A stretch of DNA of 64,000 nucleotides. Origin: Ignatzschineria cameli. Lineage in GTDB: Bacteria; Pseudomonadota; Gammaproteobacteria; Cardiobacteriales; Wohlfahrtiimonadaceae. The stretch is taken from positions 24,913 to 88,912 of the forward strand of contig NZ_QEWW01000007.1 in NCBI RefSeq assembly GCF_003121895.1, written 5' to 3'. The notes below the pieces were generated by a model that was not told the origin of the DNA, ran no database searches, and saw nothing but the letters and a program-made list of their open reading frames with translations. The number at the start of each line of letters is the position of its first letter. Position 1 is the first letter of the stretch. Positions 38,862 to 48,555 of this stretch are shown here, piece by piece. Position numbers and translations under genes: made by a program.

Positions 38862-40223
38862 CTAACTCAAAATGGCACTCGAAATCTCACTCGAAATCTC
38901 ACTTGAAACTTCATTGGTGTAAGAGGTGACTAAACGCACCAAAAAGCTCGCTCCTAACGGCGTGATCTCATCATTGAAATCGTAACGACTATGATGAAGA
39001 CCGATCAACCCGCCTCCTTCATCTTCATAGGCACCCCCATTTCCAATAAAGAGATAACAGCCCGGCACTCGCTCAAGATAGAAGGCAAAATCTTCACTAG
39101 TCATCTGCCGTTCAATATCGAGTTTTACACGCTCAGGTCCCACAAGCGCCCTGGCTACCGCCACAGCTCTTCTAGCTTCTGATTCACTACTGACCGTCAC
39201 AGGATGGCTAATCGGTCCTAAACGCATCGTCGCCTCCATCCCAAAAGCGCGGCCCATACTCTCTACTAAGCATTGCAATTGTGCAAGGATTTTATGGCGC
39301 AATTTTTCATCATGAGTTCGAATCGTCCCCGCCATCGAAGCCTGACCGGCAATAGCATTTGTGGTCTCGCCGCCATGAATTTGGGTAATCGCTACCACAA
39401 TAGGAGAGAGTGGATCCACCGTACGCGCTACTAAGCCTTGAATACCTTGATAGATATGGGTCGCAACAAGGAGTGGATCTTGCGTCAGATGGGGCATTCC
39501 CGCATGACCACTTACCCCCTTAATGGTGATAAAGATTCGATCAGAACTAGCCATAATAGAACCCGGCTTAATTGCAAAGGTCCCTGCCGGCAATGTGGGC
39601 CAATTGTGCATTGCATAGATCGCATCGAGTGGATAACGTGCTAGAAAATTCTCCTTGACCACAAGCTGCTCAGCACCGCCACGCCCCTCTTCAGCCGGTT
39701 GAAAGATCAAAATAACCCGCCCCGAAAAGTTGCGATGCTTGGCCAAATATTTCGCCGCCATCAATAACATCGTGGTATGCCCATCATGACCACAGGCATG
39801 CATCACGCCGGGATACTCCGAGCGATGAGAGAATTGATTCTGCTCCTCGATAGGTAACGCATCCATATCTGCCCGCAGACCGATCATCGGCCCCTCGCCA
39901 TTCCCCTCAATCGTGGCGATCACTGCCGTCTTTGCAAAGGAGAGATCGATCTGATCGACACCATAATTTGTTAAGAGCTCCACCACTTTTGCCCGCGTGC
40001 CAGACTCTTCAAAGCCTAACTCCGGATGTTGATGCAAGGTTTGACGAATCGCTCTCGCCTCCGCTTGCCAGCCTTCAATCTCTTTTAAGATCGCCGCTGC
40101 CTCTCTCTCTTGCTGGGACACCCCAACATATTCAGAAATATTTCCCTGAATAGCGCCCTGCTCACTATTTCTCTCACTCTTTTGCATACAATTTTGAACG
40201 CTTCTTCGCTCACCTTCATTCAT
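38862..40223 (-). CDS. M20D-family amidohydrolase (hippuricase/AbgB-like)
   Basis: 453 residues. Two-domain zinc/manganese metallopeptidase fold. Metal site motifs: RQTLHQHPELGFEE, GLRADMDALPI, HACGHDGHTTMLL (Cys/His ligands) and FQPAEEGRGGAEQL; the lid domain has VSGHAGMPH. HACGHDGH is the signature of N-acyl-amino-acid amidohydrolases, so it should cut an amide bond of an N-acylated amino acid or aminobenzoyl-glutamate. The long N-terminus (about 45 residues) and the C-terminal SSEISSEISS, encoded by a 12-base repeat GAAATCTCACTC, are extra. SD GGAG precedes the ATG. Confidence 0.88.
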   Translation of the reverse strand: MNEGERRSVQNCMQKSERNSEQGAIQGNISEYVGVSQQEREAAAILKEIEGWQAEARAIRQTLHQHPELGFEESGTRAKVVELLTNYGVDQIDLSFAKTAVIATIEGNGEGPMIGLRADMDALPIEEQNQFSHRSEYPGVMHACGHDGHTTMLLMAAKYLAKHRNFSGRVILIFQPAEEGRGGAEQLVVKENFLARYPLDAIYAMHNWPTLPAGTFAIKPGSIMASSDRIFITIKGVSGHAGMPHLTQDPLLVATHIYQGIQGLVARTVDPLSPIVVAITQIHGGETTNAIAGQASMAGTIRTHDEKLRHKILAQLQCLVESMGRAFGMEATMRLGPISHPVTVSSESEARRAVAVARALVGPERVKLDIERQMTSEDFAFYLERVPGCYLFIGNGGAYEDEGGGLIGLHHSRYDFNDEITPLGASFLVRLVTSYTNEVSSEISSEISSAILS

Positions 40224-40359
40224 CGGTATGACTCCACTCTTCTACTCGATCATTCTGTTGATCTAGCAATTTTGCCCAGATCGCCCTAAAGAGCGCTTAT
40301 TTCACCCTTTACCTCTTCCTATATACCCCATAATGGGGAAAGATGAAAGGTGGAATCGA

Positions 40360-41745
40360 TCAGAGCGCTAAATCGAGTATCAGTGCCGAAAAGAGCGTTA
40401 TCCCCCGAATAATATCGGCCGAATCACTCAACTCCTCATGATGATGGCTCAATCCTGCAACCGAAGGAATAAAGAGCATTGCCGTCGGCATCACCTGCGC
40501 CATAAAGGCAGCATCATGCCCGGCACCACTTAAGAGATGATGATAACGATAGCCGAGATGCTCTGCCCACTTGATCGCTTGCTGCTGTAAGATCGAATCG
40601 AAAGGAACCGGTGCCGTACTTGAGAGAAAACTGATCTCACTAGAGAGTCCCTCACATTGATCGATCTTTTGTTGATATTGCTCTAGTTGCTGCAAAAATT
40701 GATCCCGATATTTTCTCTGAGAGAAGCGGATATCCACCACCAATTGCGCCGATCCTGGAACAACATTGATTACATTAGGTGCCGTCAAGAGGCGACCACA
40801 AGTTGCGACAAAGTAGCCCTGCTCTAAAGTTGCTTTTTCGGCAATTTCACAAGCAAGTTGATTGATCTTCACAATCAATGCTGAAGCGCCGACAAGTGCA
40901 TCAGCTCGTAGATTCATCGGTGTTGTGCCAGAATGATTACAGCGCCCAGAGATAGTGATCTCAACACGATCGATCCCCACAATGCCGGAGACAATCCCGA
41001 TCTCTCTATCGAGCGCTTCTAATAGTGGCCCTTGCTCAATATGAAGCTCAAGAAAACGATCCCCCTCCCGCGGTTGCAAGCGATCGGTGATAAAAGGAGC
41101 GCGCCCGCCCATACGTACAATGGCATCTGCTAACAACTCATCCGTAAGAGGATGTTTACGAACGAGATCCTGAGCGCTTAAATACCCCGTTAAAGCACGG
41201 CTACCAATGCATGAGAGTCCCCAATCGCTACTCTCTTCTGCTAAAAAATCAATCAACTCTAAGGAGTAATATGGCCTAATTCCTGAAGCAACCACCGTGC
41301 GCAGTAGCGCGATACCGGCAATCACCCCTAAAATGCCATCATAGAGGCCTCCGCCCGGCACCGTATCACTATGGGAACCAAAGTAGAGGGTCTCCTCTCG
41401 CTCTCCCGCTAGACGCGCGCGCAAATTGCCGCCGGCATCATAGTAAGGTTTTAACCCTAAAGCCTCTAATTGCTCTATAATCCACGCTCTTCCTGCGAGA
41501 TAGCGATCGGTAAAAGCTCTACGAGTATAAGGCAGCTCAGGATCGGTAAAGGATTTTAACGCGGCAAAGTCAGCAAAAATCTGCGCTTGATCGATCCTTT
41601 CCACGAATGCCGCTATTGCAAGATCACGATCTTCCCCCACCTGTCGCCCTGCTCTCTCCTCCTTATCTCTTTTCTCATTTTCACTCCATTGATCTCTCAT
41701 CATCTTAGCCTCCATCTTCTTCATCTCCTTCATCTCTCTTTTCAT
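40360..41745 (-). CDS. M20-family Zn-dependent hydrolase (allantoate amidohydrolase/N-carbamoylase type)
   Basis: 461 residues. Motifs: FGSHSDTVPGGGLYDGILGVIAG, with the first metal His and Asp; FLAEESSDWGLSCIGSRAL; LELHIEQGP; and GAGHDAAFMA near the end. The order is that of the AllC/HyuC family, which hydrolyses ureido or carbamoyl amino acids; the substrate is not resolved. The first 35 residues are lysine/methionine-rich with several ATGs, so the true start is uncertain (41745 kept). Upstream of the M20D gene with 136 bases between; with AbgT they form a probable catabolic cluster. Confidence 0.85.
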   Translation of the reverse strand: MKREMKEMKKMEAKMMRDQWSENEKRDKEERAGRQVGEDRDLAIAAFVERIDQAQIFADFAALKSFTDPELPYTRRAFTDRYLAGRAWIIEQLEALGLKPYYDAGGNLRARLAGEREETLYFGSHSDTVPGGGLYDGILGVIAGIALLRTVVASGIRPYYSLELIDFLAEESSDWGLSCIGSRALTGYLSAQDLVRKHPLTDELLADAIVRMGGRAPFITDRLQPREGDRFLELHIEQGPLLEALDREIGIVSGIVGIDRVEITISGRCNHSGTTPMNLRADALVGASALIVKINQLACEIAEKATLEQGYFVATCGRLLTAPNVINVVPGSAQLVVDIRFSQRKYRDQFLQQLEQYQQKIDQCEGLSSEISFLSSTAPVPFDSILQQQAIKWAEHLGYRYHHLLSGAGHDAAFMAQVMPTAMLFIPSVAGLSHHHEELSDSADIIRGITLFSALILDLAL

Positions 41746-41884
41746 CCGTTTTTATCCCTCTTCATCCCCCTTCAGCTCCCACATCACACCTCTTCTCCTC
41801 TACAATTATGCCGCTGATCTTCGCGACTCTGCGGAGAGACTCAACAGCACTACTCAGCCACAATACTCAATGGCAATTATTGGT

Positions 41885-41910
41885 GAACATGTTCCTGAAC
41901 ATGCTAAAAT
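41885..41910 (+). promoter_or_regulatory. Candidate promoter and palindrome upstream of RDD-mfd
   Basis: A perfect 10-base palindrome GAACATGTTC (41885-41894) is followed by a second half-site GAACATG (41897-41903) and a TAAAAT box (41905-41910). TTGGTG ends at the palindrome; its 19-base spacing is long for a -35. Divergent from the M20 hydrolase gene. Confidence 0.35.
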
Positions 41911-41990
41911 AGTACCCATTTTTAATCTGTGATTCATCATGAATGATGGGATACCACTTAATCGATCGATAAATCTATGAGGAGTTGTAG

Positions 41991-42449
41991 ATGACAACCT
42001 ATCCACGCGCCCAATTGCATCGCCGACTTGGCGCCCTGCTTTATGATATTCTCTGTATCTTTGCCCTCGAGATGGTCATTGCTGTGATCTTTCTTCCTTT
42101 CAATGGTGGCAATGCGATCGAGGCGGGCCATCCTCTCTTTCCTCTTCAGCGAACGCTCTTTGCGTTACTTCCCTTTCTCTACTTTCTCTTCTTCTGGCTC
42201 AGAGATGCCCACACCACCGGAATGCGCGCCTGGCGCCTGCGAATCGAACAGATCGATGGTCGCCCAATTACCGCACAAAAAGCGATTTTACGCCTCTTAG
42301 CCGCAATTCTTAGCTGGATTCCCCTCGGCTTAGGCTTTCTTTGGGTCTTTGTCTCCCCAACGCGCCTTGCCTGGCACGATAAACTCTCCGGCACTGAGAT
42401 TATTCAACTTCCCAAAAAAGAGAAACAGTCTACCCAAAAGCACGCTTAA
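41991..42449 (+). CDS. RDD-family membrane protein
   Basis: 152 residues. RDD domain: a first helix beginning LHRRLGALLYDILCIFALEMVIAVIFL, a second near 62-80 (TLFALLPFLYFLFFW), the polar LRDAHTTGMRAWRLRI loop, a third helix ILSWIPLGLGFLWVFV and the closing SPTRLAWHDKLSGTEII. The diagnostic Arg and Asp residues are present. Function of the family is poorly known. SD GAGGAG. mfd begins three bases after its stop, so the two are one operon. Confidence 0.85.
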   Translation: MTTYPRAQLHRRLGALLYDILCIFALEMVIAVIFLPFNGGNAIEAGHPLFPLQRTLFALLPFLYFLFFWLRDAHTTGMRAWRLRIEQIDGRPITAQKAILRLLAAILSWIPLGLGFLWVFVSPTRLAWHDKLSGTEIIQLPKKEKQSTQKHA

Positions 42450-42452
42450 GTT

Positions 42453-45400
42453 ATGAAAAAAATAGCCCTCCCCTCTCGCTCGATCCCCGCACAGAAACGC
42501 ACTATTGAGTGGGAGATTGAAAATCCCGCCCACTTTGCACTCAACTTGGTCAACTCCGCAAAGAGTAGCGATCAAACCTTAGTGGTGATTGTCAATGATA
42601 TGCGTAAGGCTGAGAATCTAGCGGCTGATTGTACCTTTTTTGGGGGCGATGCGGCGATCTTCCCTGATACGGAGACGCTTCCCTACGACCCTTTCTCCCC
42701 ACAGATCGATATCATCTCCGAGCGTCTCTCGCTACTTTTTCATCTAAAGGCGGGAAAGCGCAAGATTGTTATTATCACCATTCCCACCCTTCTTGAGCGT
42801 CTTCCCCCACGGGAATTCTTCGATGCGAATGTCCTTCTCTTTAAATGTGGCGATATTATCGATCGGGAGCAGTTTCGCCTCAATCTTGAAGCGGCGGGGT
42901 ATCTTGCTGTCTCTAATGTTCTCTCACCGGGAGAATTCTCCGCGCGTGGCTCACTCTTCGATCTCTTTCCGATGGGGGAGAAGGCGCCGCTACGGATCGA
43001 TTTTTTCGACAATGAGATCGATTCGATCCGCACCTTCGATCCGGAGAGTGGAGATACCATTGCAACTTTTGAGCAGCTCTCTCTCCTGCCGACACGTGAG
43101 CTCGATATGAGCGAAAAGGGTTTAAAGACCTTCGCCCAAAAATATCAATCCACCTTTACCGATGATCCTGCGATCTTGGGTAAATCCCATATCTATCAAG
43201 AGACGATCAAGGGGAATCTTCCCTCCGGCATTGAAAATTATATGCCTCTCTTCTTCGAGAATAGTGCCACCTCCTTCGATTACTTACCGGCAGCAACAAC
43301 ATTGATTCTCTACCCCCATGTTGAGCAGGAAGCGCTCCGCTTTCAGGAGCTAATTGAGACTCGCTTTGAGCGCTATCGCAACGATCATCTTAAACCGATT
43401 CTGCCACCAACGCGGCTCTATCTCACGCCCAAAGGCGCCGAGAGCCTCATTGCCAACTATCCACAGATCGATCTACGCTTCACCACCCAATTTCAACCCT
43501 CCATCGATCTTAGAGCTTTAAAAGAGCAAGCAGAATCGGGGAAAAGCCCACTCTTTCTCTGTGCGGAGACCTCCGGACGCCGGGAAAATCTACTCAATCG
43601 TTTAGCCAATGAAGAGATTACCCCGGTAGTAAGCCCCTCTTTAAAAGAGGCGTTTAATGCACCAATGCCGCTCGTTCTTCTCACCGGCGCGTTGAGCCAA
43701 GGTTTCTCTAATGATAAGCCCCCCTTTCGGATGGTGACAGAGGCGGAATTTTTAGGGGTTAAACCGCGAGAGTATCGAGCAAAAGGGAAAGTAGCCGATA
43801 TTGAGGCGATGTTAACGAACCTCGATACGCTCGAGATCGGTGATCCTATTATCCACATCAATCATGGGATTGGGCGCTATGCCGGCATGGATATTATCGA
43901 TGATACCGAATTGGTGGTCATTCAATATCGCGATAATGCAAAGCTCTATGTTCCTGTCACCTCGCTCGATCTTCTCTCTAAATATTCCGGCAGTGAAAAA
44001 AGTAGCGCGCCGCTCCATAAACTGGGCTCCGACCAGTGGGATAAAGCCAGAAGAAAAGCGGCCGAAAAGGCTAATGATACCGCTGCTGAACTTCTCGATA
44101 TCTATGCTCGTCGAGAAGCGCAATCGGGTAAAGGAATGACACTTCCTGAGGAGTATAGCGCCTTTGCTGAGAGTTTCCCCTATAAGACAACGCCCGATCA
44201 ACAGCGGGCTATCGATGCTGTTTTAGCTGATCTTGAGATCGGGAAGATGGATCGCATTGTTTGTGGTGATGTCGGTTTTGGTAAAACAGAGGTGGCAATG
44301 CGCGCCGCTTTTATGGCTGCAATGAATGGTTATCAAGTCGCCATCTTAGCTCCCACAACCCTTCTTGCTGAGCAGCATGCTACCGCTTTTGAGGATCGTT
44401 TTGCCGATTGGCCTATTAAGATTGCAGCGCTCTCTCGCTTTCGAAAGAGTAAGGAGACGCGCGAGATTCTAGCAGCCCTCGCTGCGGGGGAGATCGATAT
44501 CATTATCGGTACCCATCGCCTTCTATCAGAAGATACCCGTTTTCATAACTTAGGGTTAGTCATTATCGATGAAGAGCATCGCTTTGGCGTTAAACAGAAA
44601 GAGCGTCTTCGTGCTTTACGGGCGGAAGTTAACTTTATGGCAATGACGGCAACGCCAATTCCACGAACGCTCAATATGGGATTAACGGGACTTAAAGCGC
44701 TCTCAATTATTGCAACCCCTCCGGAGAATCGAATTGCGGTTCAAACCTTTGTGAATGAGTGGAGTGATGAGCTGATTGTAGAAGCTTGTATGCGCGAATT
44801 TAAACGGGGCGGACAGGTCTATTTTCTCCACAATGAGGTTAAAAGTATCGAGCTTGTTGCAGAGCGTCTCAATGCATTGATGCCCAATATCGCTATCGGA
44901 ATGGCTCATGGGCAGATGCATGAAAATGAGCTAGAAAAAGTGATGCTCGATTTCTATCATCATCGCATCAATATTCTCCTTTGCACCACCATTATTGAAT
45001 CGGGGATTGATGTGCCTAATGCCAATACGGTCATTATCAATCGTGCTGATCATCTCGGGCTTGCGCAGCTTCATCAGATTCGTGGGCGCGTCGGTCGTTC
45101 CCATCATCGTGCTTTCTGTTATCTCATTGTTCCTGAAGCAGCGGCAATGACAAGTGATGCAAAAAAACGGATTGAAGCGATCGCCACAACCGATACATTA
45201 GGTGCCGGCTTTATGCTCGCTAATCACGATCTAGAGATACGTGGTGCCGGGGAGCTTCTTGGCGATCAACAAAGTGGTGAGATCAATGCCATCGGCTTCT
45301 CGCTCTACATGGAGCTTTTAAGTGAAGCGGCGGAGATGATTAAGCGCGGTGGTAAGCTCGATGTTGCAGATCCTTTCAATAAAGGATTAGAGATCACCAT

Positions 45401-45815
45401 CGGTGCGCCGGCCCTTATTCAAGAAGATTTTATCTTCGATGTGGCAATTCGTCTCTCCTACTATAAGCGAATCGCAAGTGCAAAAAGTATCGATGCACTC
45501 GATCAGATTCAGATCGAAATGATCGACCGATTTGGTCTTCTCCCCGATGCAACCAAGCGGCTCTTTAAACTTACAGAGCTCAAATTGAGAGCAAAACCCC
45601 TCAACTTGAAGAAGATAGAGGCCAACGATCAAGGTGTTCGCATTCTCTTTGGAGAGCAACCGCGTATCAATACACCAAAATTAATCAGCCTCATTCAGGA
45701 GCAACCCCAGTTTTATCAGCTCCAAGGGCAAGAAGCGTTACGCTACAAACTCCCTCTAGAGAGCCCCGAACTCCGAATCAATGCCATCAGCCGCCTGATC
45801 GATCTTCTCAGCTAA
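42453..45815 (+). CDS. mfd: Transcription-repair coupling factor Mfd
   Basis: Displaces RNA polymerase stalled at DNA damage and recruits UvrA. 1,120 residues (E. coli 1,148). UvrB-homology module at the N-terminus; polymerase-interacting domain with EIGDPIIHINHGIGRYAGM around 455-475; translocase with Walker A GDVGFGKTE near residue 605, DEEHRFGVKQK, MTATPIPRTLNM, and the TRG/motif VI region QIRGRVGRSHHRAFCYL near 875. Translation is probably coupled to the RDD gene. No terminator directly follows; a repeat array does. Confidence 0.95.
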   Translation: MKKIALPSRSIPAQKRTIEWEIENPAHFALNLVNSAKSSDQTLVVIVNDMRKAENLAADCTFFGGDAAIFPDTETLPYDPFSPQIDIISERLSLLFHLKAGKRKIVIITIPTLLERLPPREFFDANVLLFKCGDIIDREQFRLNLEAAGYLAVSNVLSPGEFSARGSLFDLFPMGEKAPLRIDFFDNEIDSIRTFDPESGDTIATFEQLSLLPTRELDMSEKGLKTFAQKYQSTFTDDPAILGKSHIYQETIKGNLPSGIENYMPLFFENSATSFDYLPAATTLILYPHVEQEALRFQELIETRFERYRNDHLKPILPPTRLYLTPKGAESLIANYPQIDLRFTTQFQPSIDLRALKEQAESGKSPLFLCAETSGRRENLLNRLANEEITPVVSPSLKEAFNAPMPLVLLTGALSQGFSNDKPPFRMVTEAEFLGVKPREYRAKGKVADIEAMLTNLDTLEIGDPIIHINHGIGRYAGMDIIDDTELVVIQYRDNAKLYVPVTSLDLLSKYSGSEKSSAPLHKLGSDQWDKARRKAAEKANDTAAELLDIYARREAQSGKGMTLPEEYSAFAESFPYKTTPDQQRAIDAVLADLEIGKMDRIVCGDVGFGKTEVAMRAAFMAAMNGYQVAILAPTTLLAEQHATAFEDRFADWPIKIAALSRFRKSKETREILAALAAGEIDIIIGTHRLLSEDTRFHNLGLVIIDEEHRFGVKQKERLRALRAEVNFMAMTATPIPRTLNMGLTGLKALSIIATPPENRIAVQTFVNEWSDELIVEACMREFKRGGQVYFLHNEVKSIELVAERLNALMPNIAIGMAHGQMHENELEKVMLDFYHHRINILLCTTIIESGIDVPNANTVIINRADHLGLAQLHQIRGRVGRSHHRAFCYLIVPEAAAMTSDAKKRIEAIATTDTLGAGFMLANHDLEIRGAGELLGDQQSGEINAIGFSLYMELLSEAAEMIKRGGKLDVADPFNKGLEITIGAPALIQEDFIFDVAIRLSYYKRIASAKSIDALDQIQIEMIDRFGLLPDATKRLFKLTELKLRAKPLNLKKIEANDQGVRILFGEQPRINTPKLISLIQEQPQFYQLQGQEALRYKLPLESPELRINAISRLIDLLS

Positions 45816-45829
45816 TAACAAGAAGATCA

Positions 45830-46235
45830 CAACCTGCCGGCGAGAGGTCCATGGAAATACGCGATAGTGAGACCCGGCAGCGTTCAGCCTCGTTTCTCTC
45901 AATTAATTCTGATTAATGATTCTTAAGAGAGTTTATTGAGAGGCGGGAGCCGACCATTTCGTTCTTTTCACCACTGCATGCCCGCCGGCTGGCGCCTTCA
46001 GCACTGGGAAATGCACTACTATTGCGCAATAATTGCCGGGGATTGAGAGCGCCTCTTGCCGGCATGCGATTTTTAGAAGTATGCAATGGTAATCTCCGGC
46101 AACTCATCAGCTTTTTTATGTCAAAAAATAGTCGGTGATAGAAGATCACCACCTGCCGGCGAGAGGTCCATGGAAGTACGCGATAGTAAGATCCGGCGAC
46201 GTTCAGCCTCTTTTTTCTCAATAACTCTTTCTTAA
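45830..46235 (-). repeat. Structured repeat array, locus 3 (inverted orientation)
   Basis: Three A modules on the minus strand: 45834-45880, 46056-46102 and 46153-46199, the first with CTGCCGG/CCGGCAG ends. A C module (GGCGGG stem, GCATGC, CCCGCC) lies at 45930-46000. This is the only array of the six read on the minus strand. It fills the space between the converging mfd and cytochrome c genes. Confidence 0.85.
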
Positions 46236-46250
46236 TAAGACAAAAATAGA

Positions 46251-46281
46251 AATGCCACCATGATTGCTCATTGGTGGCATT
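46251..46281. terminator. Bidirectional terminator, mfd side/cytochrome c
   Basis: A perfect 10-bp stem AATGCCACCA/TGGTGGCATT with an 11-base loop. T-rich on both sides. It can end the minus-strand cytochrome c transcript (stop at 46347) and any read-through from mfd. Confidence 0.85.
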
Positions 46282-46346
46282 TTAATCACTTCTTTGATAA
46301 AGCATTTACACTCTATGACATTGATTTTGTCATAAAAGTGTTTCGA

Positions 46347-46661
46347 TTAGTTTGCTTTATGAAGAATTTGTTGTACTAAGAGTTGAATTTTCTCTTGTGG
46401 AATATGTAAGTTAGGTGCCATTGGAATAGGACCCCAAACACCTGAACCACCATTTGTTACTTTCTCAACAAGATAGGTTTCTGCACCATCGTCATCTTTA
46501 TACTTTTCATACACTTCATCATAGCTTGGGCCGATTAACTTGCTATCTTGACGATGGCAAGCGAAGCAGCCAGATGCTGTTGCAAGTTCAGGATCAACCT
46601 GTGCAAAGGTCGGAACTGAGAGTGCTGCAAATGAAGCGGCAATAAGAAGAATTTTTTTCAT
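46347..46661 (-). CDS. Cytochrome c551/c552-type electron carrier
   Basis: 104 residues: signal peptide MKKILLIAASFAALSVPTFA, then a small class I cytochrome c. Haem-binding CFACH starts near residue 32; GPSYDEVYEKY and the loop GSGVWGPIPMAPN, holding the Met ligand, match Pseudomonas c551. Periplasmic electron carrier; the partner oxidase or reductase is not in the window. Monocistronic. Confidence 0.92.
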   Translation of the reverse strand: MKKILLIAASFAALSVPTFAQVDPELATASGCFACHRQDSKLIGPSYDEVYEKYKDDDGAETYLVEKVTNGGSGVWGPIPMAPNLHIPQEKIQLLVQQILHKAN

Positions 46662-46934
46662 ATGAATTTCCTTTTAATTGAATGATTCATCATCATTGAA
46701 GTCTACTGTGATACTGCTGATCTCTATTGTGATCAAATGCCTCTGCTCGGAGCGGATCCACAATAGATATAACCATCAATCACATCCATATCACTTCTAT
46801 TCTACCAGAATCACCCACTATTCTACCGTTAAATGGGAATATTTACTCTATATTTTTGTATATCAATTTTCAAATTATTGAAGGGAGCACACTAGCCTCT
46901 TCCCTTCTATTATTGATCGCAAGACTTAATCGAT

Positions 46935-48311
46935 CTACTTCTTGCTCTCCCCTTTCTTAGGCATTTCCCAATTTTCCACATGAATTGGCTCTAAACGATT
47001 ACGAACTAAAGTATGATCTTTAACATCTTTCGGCACAATTGAACCTGCCGCCGTTGCCGCATGATGACCAATTTTAACCGGGGCAATCAATGAACTATTT
47101 GAGCCAATAAAAGCATGATCACCGATAATTGTCTGATGTTTATTGGCGCCATCGTAGTTGCAAGTAATCACGCCGGCACCGATATTGCTCTCTCTACCAA
47201 TTGTGGCATCCCCTAAGTAGGCAAGATGAGATGCTTTTGCACCATCGGCAAGGGTACTATTTTTAGTCTCTACAAAGTTGCCGATACGGGTGTTATCCCC
47301 TAATTTACTATTCTCACGAATACGCGCAAAAGGTCCGATGGAGGCATTTGCGCCGATTGAGGCATTCTCAATTACTGAGTAAGGGTGAATAATGGTGTTA
47401 TCGCCAATGACCACATTCTTTAAGACGCTACCGGTACGAATCACCACATTTTTACCTAAGACCACGTTTCCTTCTAAAATAACATTGGCCTCGATATGGC
47501 AATCGAGATCATTCTGAACATATCCTCGAATAGTCAAAGAATCGGGATGATCGATCGTAATTCCGTTAAGCATCAAGTTTTTAGCCATCTCTTGTTGATA
47601 ATAGCGCTCAAGATTAGCTAATTGAATGCGATCGTTAACGCCTTGAATCACCGCAGGATCTTCACTAATCGTGTGGATCGTAATCTCATTTTGAACCGCC
47701 AATTTAGCAACATCGGTAAGGTAATACTCATTTTGCTGATTATCATTGGTAATTTGTGGAAGTGCCTCTTTTAAGAAGTTTTGGCAGATAGCAAAAATTC
47801 CGGTATTGATCTCTTTGATCTCTTTCTCCGTCTCATTGGCATCTTTCTCTTCAATGATGGCAATCATATGGTGATTATGATCACGGATAATACGGCCATA
47901 ACCGGTAGGATCTTCCACCGAAGAGATCAGCCAATTAAGTCGGGTATTTTCCGCATTTTTAACCAGCTTCTCCAATGTCTCCGCACGAATTAATGGGGTA
48001 TCGCCATAGAGCACTAAAACAGTAGAATCCTCAATGGTATAAGGAAGTGCATACTTCATTGCATCACCGGTTCCCTCAAAGGTCTCCTGTTTTGCCCAGG
48101 TGATATCATCATGATGGGTAAAGGCAGCTTGTAACTCTTCACCACGATGACCATAGACAACCACTAAACGATCGGGATTAAGCTTTCTTGCACTCTCTAA
48201 GACATGTTCAAGCATTGGCTTGCCGCCAATTTTATGGAGAGGTTTGGGAAGTGCTGATTTCATTCTAGAACCAAGACCTGCCGCTAGAATGACGATGGAA
48301 AGCTTTTTCAT
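46935..48311 (-). CDS. glmU: Bifunctional UDP-N-acetylglucosamine pyrophosphorylase/glucosamine-1-P acetyltransferase
   Basis: Last two steps to UDP-GlcNAc for peptidoglycan and LPS. 458 residues (E. coli 456). N-terminal uridyltransferase LAAGLGSRMKSALPKPLHKIGGKPM (8-33) and VLYGDTPLI near 100; C-terminal left-handed beta-helix hexapeptides from about 255, e.g. NVVIGDNTIIHPYSVIENA, and YLGDATIGRESNIGAGVITCNYDG near 370. Its upstream region is entirely repeat array, so its promoter must be in the first 240 bases after 48311 or inside that array. Confidence 0.97.
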   Translation of the reverse strand: MKKLSIVILAAGLGSRMKSALPKPLHKIGGKPMLEHVLESARKLNPDRLVVVYGHRGEELQAAFTHHDDITWAKQETFEGTGDAMKYALPYTIEDSTVLVLYGDTPLIRAETLEKLVKNAENTRLNWLISSVEDPTGYGRIIRDHNHHMIAIIEEKDANETEKEIKEINTGIFAICQNFLKEALPQITNDNQQNEYYLTDVAKLAVQNEITIHTISEDPAVIQGVNDRIQLANLERYYQQEMAKNLMLNGITIDHPDSLTIRGYVQNDLDCHIEANVILEGNVVLGKNVVIRTGSVLKNVVIGDNTIIHPYSVIENASIGANASIGPFARIRENSKLGDNTRIGNFVETKNSTLADGAKASHLAYLGDATIGRESNIGAGVITCNYDGANKHQTIIGDHAFIGSNSSLIAPVKIGHHAATAAGSIVPKDVKDHTLVRNRLEPIHVENWEMPKKGESKK

Positions 48312-48555
48312 ATCCTAAATTCCTTATCTTTTGATAATACTTATCTATTACTTATCTATTAATACATATATATCTTTATATTAATACTTATCTAATACTG
48401 ATCGATGTCTGTTTATCGACCAGTAGTTTATCGACCAGTATCTATCTATTAACTTCTATCGTTCAAAATCGATCTCCCCATTTTAATCTTTTATGCCACC
48501 TACTTCAGGAAATTTTCGGTAAAACGGTATAAGGTCAAGCTTTAGGGGTCATTTT

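Noticed and set aside
45830..46235. Integron attC sites
   Set aside because: The stems lack the RYYYAAC/GTTRRRY core pairs of attC and no integrase is visible.
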